In this document: positions 60,644-64,000 of the stretch, piece after piece | Numbering within the stretch: position 1 is the stretch's first letter | Layout: the number at the start of each line of letters is the position of its first letter | Assembly (NCBI GenBank): GCA_963751245.1 | Contig: CAVVTR010000008.1 | Span: 496,001-560,000, forward strand | Direction: 5' to 3' | Length of the DNA stretch: 64,000 bases | From: CAVVTR01 sp963751245 | Lineage (GTDB): Bacteria; Acidobacteriota; Thermoanaerobaculia; Thermoanaerobaculales; Thermoanaerobaculaceae | The notes under the pieces: model-generated | Told to the model about the DNA's origin: nothing | The model's input: the letters and a program-made list of their open reading frames with translations, nothing else | The model's database searches: none | Position numbers and translations under genes: made by a program

Positions 60644-60685
60644 GCCCCCCTTGCAAAGCCGTGACGGACTTGGGAGGATGCGTCG

Positions 60686-62194
60686 ATGTCCGCCGTCTCG
60701 AGAGTCGTGCTGCTGTCCCCCGACTCGGGTCTGAGCGTCCTGCTTGCCGAGAGCCTCCGCCCCGCCGTGGAGGTCGTGCATGTGAGCGACGAGAACGACC
60801 TCGGCGGTCTCGCGACCGCGCTTGACGTCGCCGCCGTCGCCCTGGACGCGGGCCTGCCCTGGCAGCGGCTGGCGGCCGTCGCTTCGCGGCTCGCCCCGCA
60901 GTTGGGAGGACGCCCCGTCCTGCTCGTCCAGCCGGCCGGCAAGGGCACCGTCGAGGCGCGGCAGCTGCAGCCCCTCGACGGCGGCGGCGCCGCCGTGGGC
61001 CCGCGTCTGCCCGACCTCCTCGCCGCGCTGGCGGGCCAGGACGTGGCCGCCCGGACCGCCGCGTCGCTCCGTGAGCGCTCCACCAGCGAGTTCCTGTCCC
61101 GCATGAGCCACGAGCTGCGCACCCCGCTCAACGCCATCCTGGGGTTCGCGCAGATCCTCGAGATGGACGAGCTGTCCGCCGACCAGCGCGACTGCGTGGA
61201 GCACATCCTCCGCGGCGGCCGGGTCCTCCTCGCCATGATCAACGAGATCCTCGACATCACCCGCCTGGAGACGGGCCGCACCAACCTCGACCTGCAGCCA
61301 TTCGAGCTCGTCAGCGCCCTCGTCGAGGCGGCGGACGAGGCCGCTCCGCGGGCCGTCTCCCGCGGCATCGCCGTCAGCGTGGAGGCCGGCGGGAGCGCCT
61401 GCAACAAGGCCATGGGGGACGCCGGGCGCACCCGCCAGGTGCTTCGGCGCCTCGTCGACAACGCCGTCGCCTACAACCGGGACGGCGGCACCGTCGTGCT
61501 GTCCTGCCGGCCGGTCCCCGGCGAACGGCTCCGCGTCGAGGTCGCCGACTCCGGCCCGGGCATCGCCGAGGAGCTGCTGCCGCGCCTGTTCACCCCCTTC
61601 GACCGGCTCGACGCCAAGCGTTCGGGGGTGGAGGGCACCGGCCTTGGTCTCACGCTCTGCAAGCGTCTCGTCGAGGCGATGGGAGGAACCATCGGGGTGG
61701 AGAGCGTTCCCGGGCAGGGCAGTACGTTCTGGTTCGAGCTGCCGGGTATCACGGAGGGCACCGAGCCCTCTGGAGACGGGGCGGCGCCACCGCGTCCCGT
61801 CGTCAAGAAGCCCCTGTCGATCGTCTACATCGAGGATCAGGAAGCCAACGCGGAACTGTTGCGCCGCCTGCTCGCCGGACGGGAGGGCGTCACGTTCAGC
61901 CACGCCGTCGCCGGCAGAGAGGGCCTGGCCCTGATCCGCGAACACCTTCCGGACATCCTCCTCCTCGACCTCAACCTTCCTGACATCGCGGGTGAGGAGA
62001 TCCTGGAGGAGCTGCGCGCCGTTCCGTCCACGGCGTCGATCCCGGTGGTGGTGATCAGCGCCGACGCGACTCCGGCGCGCCTCGAGCAGCTCAGGGCTCT
62101 GGGTGTCCAGGATTACCTGACCAAGCCTCTGGAAGTGCAGAGGTTCTTCGCCGTCCTGAGCTCGCTCCTCGGAGAGCGCTGGAGCCAGGAATGA
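60686..62194 (+). CDS. Hybrid histidine kinase with degenerate N-terminal receiver
   Basis: 502 residues, soluble. N-terminal receiver-like domain (about 5-85) without the usual acidic pair and phospho-acceptor context. Then HisKA with H142 (FLSRMSHELRTPLNAI), HATPase_c with RRLVDNAVAYN, DSGPGIAEELL and GTGLGLTLCKRL, and a C-terminal receiver with D428 (LPDILLLDLNLPD) and K in DYLTKPLEV. The layout is REC-like, kinase, REC. GGGAGG precedes the ATG. Its stop overlaps the HD-GYP gene start (ATGA), so it presumably signals to it. The sensor input is not seen; there is no membrane segment. Confidence 0.88.
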   Translation: MSAVSRVVLLSPDSGLSVLLAESLRPAVEVVHVSDENDLGGLATALDVAAVALDAGLPWQRLAAVASRLAPQLGGRPVLLVQPAGKGTVEARQLQPLDGGGAAVGPRLPDLLAALAGQDVAARTAASLRERSTSEFLSRMSHELRTPLNAILGFAQILEMDELSADQRDCVEHILRGGRVLLAMINEILDITRLETGRTNLDLQPFELVSALVEAADEAAPRAVSRGIAVSVEAGGSACNKAMGDAGRTRQVLRRLVDNAVAYNRDGGTVVLSCRPVPGERLRVEVADSGPGIAEELLPRLFTPFDRLDAKRSGVEGTGLGLTLCKRLVEAMGGTIGVESVPGQGSTFWFELPGITEGTEPSGDGAAPPRPVVKKPLSIVYIEDQEANAELLRRLLAGREGVTFSHAVAGREGLALIREHLPDILLLDLNLPDIAGEEILEELRAVPSTASIPVVVISADATPARLEQLRALGVQDYLTKPLEVQRFFAVLSSLLGERWSQE

Positions 62195-63288
62195 CCGCGC
62201 GGGCCATCGAGAACATGCGCATCCTCGTCGTCGACGATCAGCCCCTCAACGTCGCCCTGCTCGAGAAGATCCTCTCCAACGCCGGGTTCACGCGGGTCGA
62301 GAGCACCACCGACTCGCTGGAGGTCGAGGCCCGCGTGGGCCGCGAGCTGCCCGACCTCATCCTCCTCGACCTCCTGATGCCCAACCTCGACGGCTTCGGA
62401 GTCATGGAGCGGATCGCCCCCGTGGTCCAGAAGGCCGGCACCTACCTGCCCATCCTCGTGCTCACCGCGGACGTCAGCCCGGAGACCAAGCGCCGGGCCC
62501 TGGCGGCGGGGGCCCACGACTTCCTCACCAAGCCCTTCGACGCCACCGAGGTGGAGCTGCGGCTGCGCAACCTCCTCGCCACGCGGTCGCTGCACCTGCA
62601 GCTCCAGGGCCACGCACAGCTGCTCGAGCTCAAGGTGAAGGAGCGCACGCAGGAGCTCGAGGAGGCCCGGCTCGAGATCCTCGAGAGACTGGCCTTGGCG
62701 GCAGAGTACCGGGATGACGAGACCGGCCGGCACACGGACCGCGTGGGCCGGGCCTGCGACCTGCTGGGCCGCGCCATGGGGCTGCCGCCCGCCGACGTCG
62801 AGCTCATGCGCCGGGCCGCGCCCCTCCACGACATCGGCAAGATCGGCGTGCCGGACGCCATCCTGCTCAAGCCTGGGAGGCTCACCCCCGAGGAGTTCGG
62901 GGTGATGAAGCAACACACGGTCATTGGGGCGCGGATCCTCTCGGGCAGCCGGTTCCCCCTGCTCCGCATCGCCGAGCAGATCGCCCTCACCCACCACGAG
63001 CGCTGGGACGGCTCCGGCTACCCCGACGGCCTCGCGGGCGAGGCCATCCCCCTGCCGGGGAGGATCCTGGCCATCGTGGACGTCTTCGACGCCCTGGTCT
63101 CGGTGCGGCCCTACAAGCGGGCGTGGACCCACGAGGAAGCCCTCGCGGAGCTGGAGCGCCAGCGCGAGCGCCACTTCGACCCCCGCGTGCTCGACGCCTT
63201 CCTCGACATGTACGCCGCGGAGGGCGTCGCGGTCTGGAGCGTCGAGGGTGCCCAGGCCGGCGGCGGCGACGAGGGACACGGGGCCTGA
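62191..63288 (+). CDS. Response regulator with HD-GYP phosphodiesterase domain
   Basis: A 365-residue two-domain regulator. Receiver (about 9-128) with D60 (LILLDLLMPNLDG) and K114 (FLTKPFD), a coiled linker (about 130-165) and an HD-GYP domain with the metal site H213-D214 (PLHDIGKIGVPDAILLKPG), HHERWDGSGYP at 268-278 and DVFDALVSVRPYKRAW. HD-GYP domains degrade cyclic di-GMP. The catalytic residues look complete. Start overlaps the hybrid kinase stop; stop overlaps the next gene's ATG (TGATG). Confidence 0.9.
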   Translation: MTARAIENMRILVVDDQPLNVALLEKILSNAGFTRVESTTDSLEVEARVGRELPDLILLDLLMPNLDGFGVMERIAPVVQKAGTYLPILVLTADVSPETKRRALAAGAHDFLTKPFDATEVELRLRNLLATRSLHLQLQGHAQLLELKVKERTQELEEARLEILERLALAAEYRDDETGRHTDRVGRACDLLGRAMGLPPADVELMRRAAPLHDIGKIGVPDAILLKPGRLTPEEFGVMKQHTVIGARILSGSRFPLLRIAEQIALTHHERWDGSGYPDGLAGEAIPLPGRILAIVDVFDALVSVRPYKRAWTHEEALAELERQRERHFDPRVLDAFLDMYAAEGVAVWSVEGAQAGGGDEGHGA

Positions 63289-64000
63289 TGGCGCAGGTGC
63301 CCGGGCACCCCGGCTCGATCCTGGTGGTGGAGGACAACCGGGACTTCCGGGCGGCGATCCGGATGCTCCTGGCGAGAGAGCACCACGCCGTCGAGGAGGC
63401 GGGCGACGCCGCCGAGGCGCTGGACCGCCTCGAGCGCCAGAGCTTCGACCTCGTGCTGCTCGATCTCGGACTTCCGGACCTCGACGGGCTCGAGCTCCTG
63501 CTCCGGCTCCACCGCGTCGACGAGGACGTGGCCATCATCGTGCTCACCGGCCGCGGCGACATCGAGACGGTCGTGGAGGCGATGAAGCGGGGGGCGGAGA
63601 ACTTCCTCGTCAAGCCGGTGGAGCGGGAGCCGCTGCTCGCCGCGGTGCACAGGGCCATCGCGACCTCCAGGCTGCGCCTGCGCGCCCGCTCCAGCTCCGC
63701 CGAGCGCAGCCGGTACGTGGCCGGCGAACCCGTAGGCGACAGCAAGGGCATGCGCAACGTGCGGGACCTGGCGCGACGGGTGGCGGACACCGATGCGTCG
63801 GTGGTGATCACGGGCGGCTCCGGCACCGGCAAGGGCCTGGTCGCCCAGATGATCCACCGGCTCTCCCGGCGGTCGGCGGCGGCGTTCCTCGACCTCAACT
63901 GTGCAGCGCTGCCGCCGCAGTTTCTCGAATCCGAGCTCTTCGGGCACGAGCGCGGCGCGTTCACCGACGCCCACGAGGCGAAGATGGGCCTGCTCGAGGT
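63288..64000 (+). CDS. Sigma-54-dependent response regulator, truncated by the window
   Basis: The first 237 residues of an NtrC-type activator. Receiver with D59 (FDLVLLDLGLPDLDG) and K109 (FLVKP), then the AAA+ domain with Walker A GGSGTGKG at 176-183 (usually GESGTGKE) and the sigma-54 contact loop GAFTDA at 223-228 (usually GAFTGA). The reading frame runs off the right edge with no stop. Its ATG overlaps the HD-GYP stop, so the three genes are one operon linking a kinase to c-di-GMP turnover and to sigma-54 transcription. Confidence 0.88.
   Translation, partial: MAQVPGHPGSILVVEDNRDFRAAIRMLLAREHHAVEEAGDAAEALDRLERQSFDLVLLDLGLPDLDGLELLLRLHRVDEDVAIIVLTGRGDIETVVEAMKRGAENFLVKPVEREPLLAAVHRAIATSRLRLRARSSSAERSRYVAGEPVGDSKGMRNVRDLARRVADTDASVVITGGSGTGKGLVAQMIHRLSRRSAAAFLDLNCAALPPQFLESELFGHERGAFTDAHEAKMGLLE

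Noticed and set aside
1..64000. CRISPR arrays, tRNA or rRNA genes, insertion sequences and phage genes
   Set aside because: No spaced direct repeats, tRNA-like cloverleaf, transposase, integrase or phage structural protein could be seen on either strand.

Overview
The window is very GC-rich (low-to-mid 70s percent by eye) DNA from a Gram-negative bacterium. Outer-membrane proteins (OprD-type porin, TolC-type channel, another beta-barrel), exported proteins and a multihaem c-type cytochrome support this. Genes are dense and often overlap by 1-4 bases at stop/start junctions. I see no rRNA, tRNA, CRISPR array, insertion sequence or phage gene, so it reads as ordinary chromosome. The gene mix suggests Acidobacteriota, perhaps a Thermoanaerobaculia-like lineage, but there is no phylogenetic marker stronger than prolyl-tRNA synthetase, so this is tentative.

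Layout. 57-8459 (minus): an S4 RNA-binding protein, then a tightly overlapping glycerolipid cluster (AGPS-like FAD oxidase, GlpD, DAG-kinase-type lipid kinase), a very large CPBP-type membrane protease and a DUF488 protein. 8523-21323: mixed housekeeping and transport genes (ZIP, dodecin, CorA, kynureninase, M28 peptidase, NRAMP-like transporter, class V aminotransferase, homoserine dehydrogenase, GAF-GAF protein). 21549-23944: a predicted ten-haem OTR-family cytochrome with N-terminal Ig-like domains, below an FNR/CRP-like palindrome. 24049-29966: SRPBCC protein, outer-membrane barrel, and a LolD/MacB-type ABC pair with an AttH/CrtC-like lipocalin. 30121-34855: two paralogous long-chain acyl-CoA synthetases flanking a RarD transporter. 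34866-41755: GH65 phosphorylase plus a beta-phosphoglucomutase/OtsB fusion, divergent from a sugar MFS transporter and an OprD porin, so probably a disaccharide uptake and phosphorolysis locus. 41768-48969: a TetR-controlled tripartite ABC exporter (HlyD, ATPase, TolC, ATPase, two ABC-2 permeases). 49392-55619: small ORF, proS, zinc-ribbon TPR protein, 3-hydroxybutyryl-CoA dehydrogenase, ferredoxin, secreted protein. 55616-60575: sensor kinase divergent from an oligopeptide ABC importer that lacks its ATPases. 60686-64000: hybrid kinase, HD-GYP response regulator and a sigma-54 activator cut by the window edge.

Four genes carry one-base indels that leave all pieces of the protein recognisable: lipid kinase (about 4576), class V aminotransferase (three, 18147-18410), cytochrome (about 23327) and acyl-CoA synthetase (three, 30970-31188). 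Local consensus errors are the simplest explanation, and they should be settled before function is argued from those genes. The most interesting biology is the AGPS-GlpD-lipid kinase cluster, the OTR cytochrome architecture with its putative redox box, the split OtsB1-like trehalose locus, and a set of starts that sit directly behind -10-like hexamers and may be leaderless.
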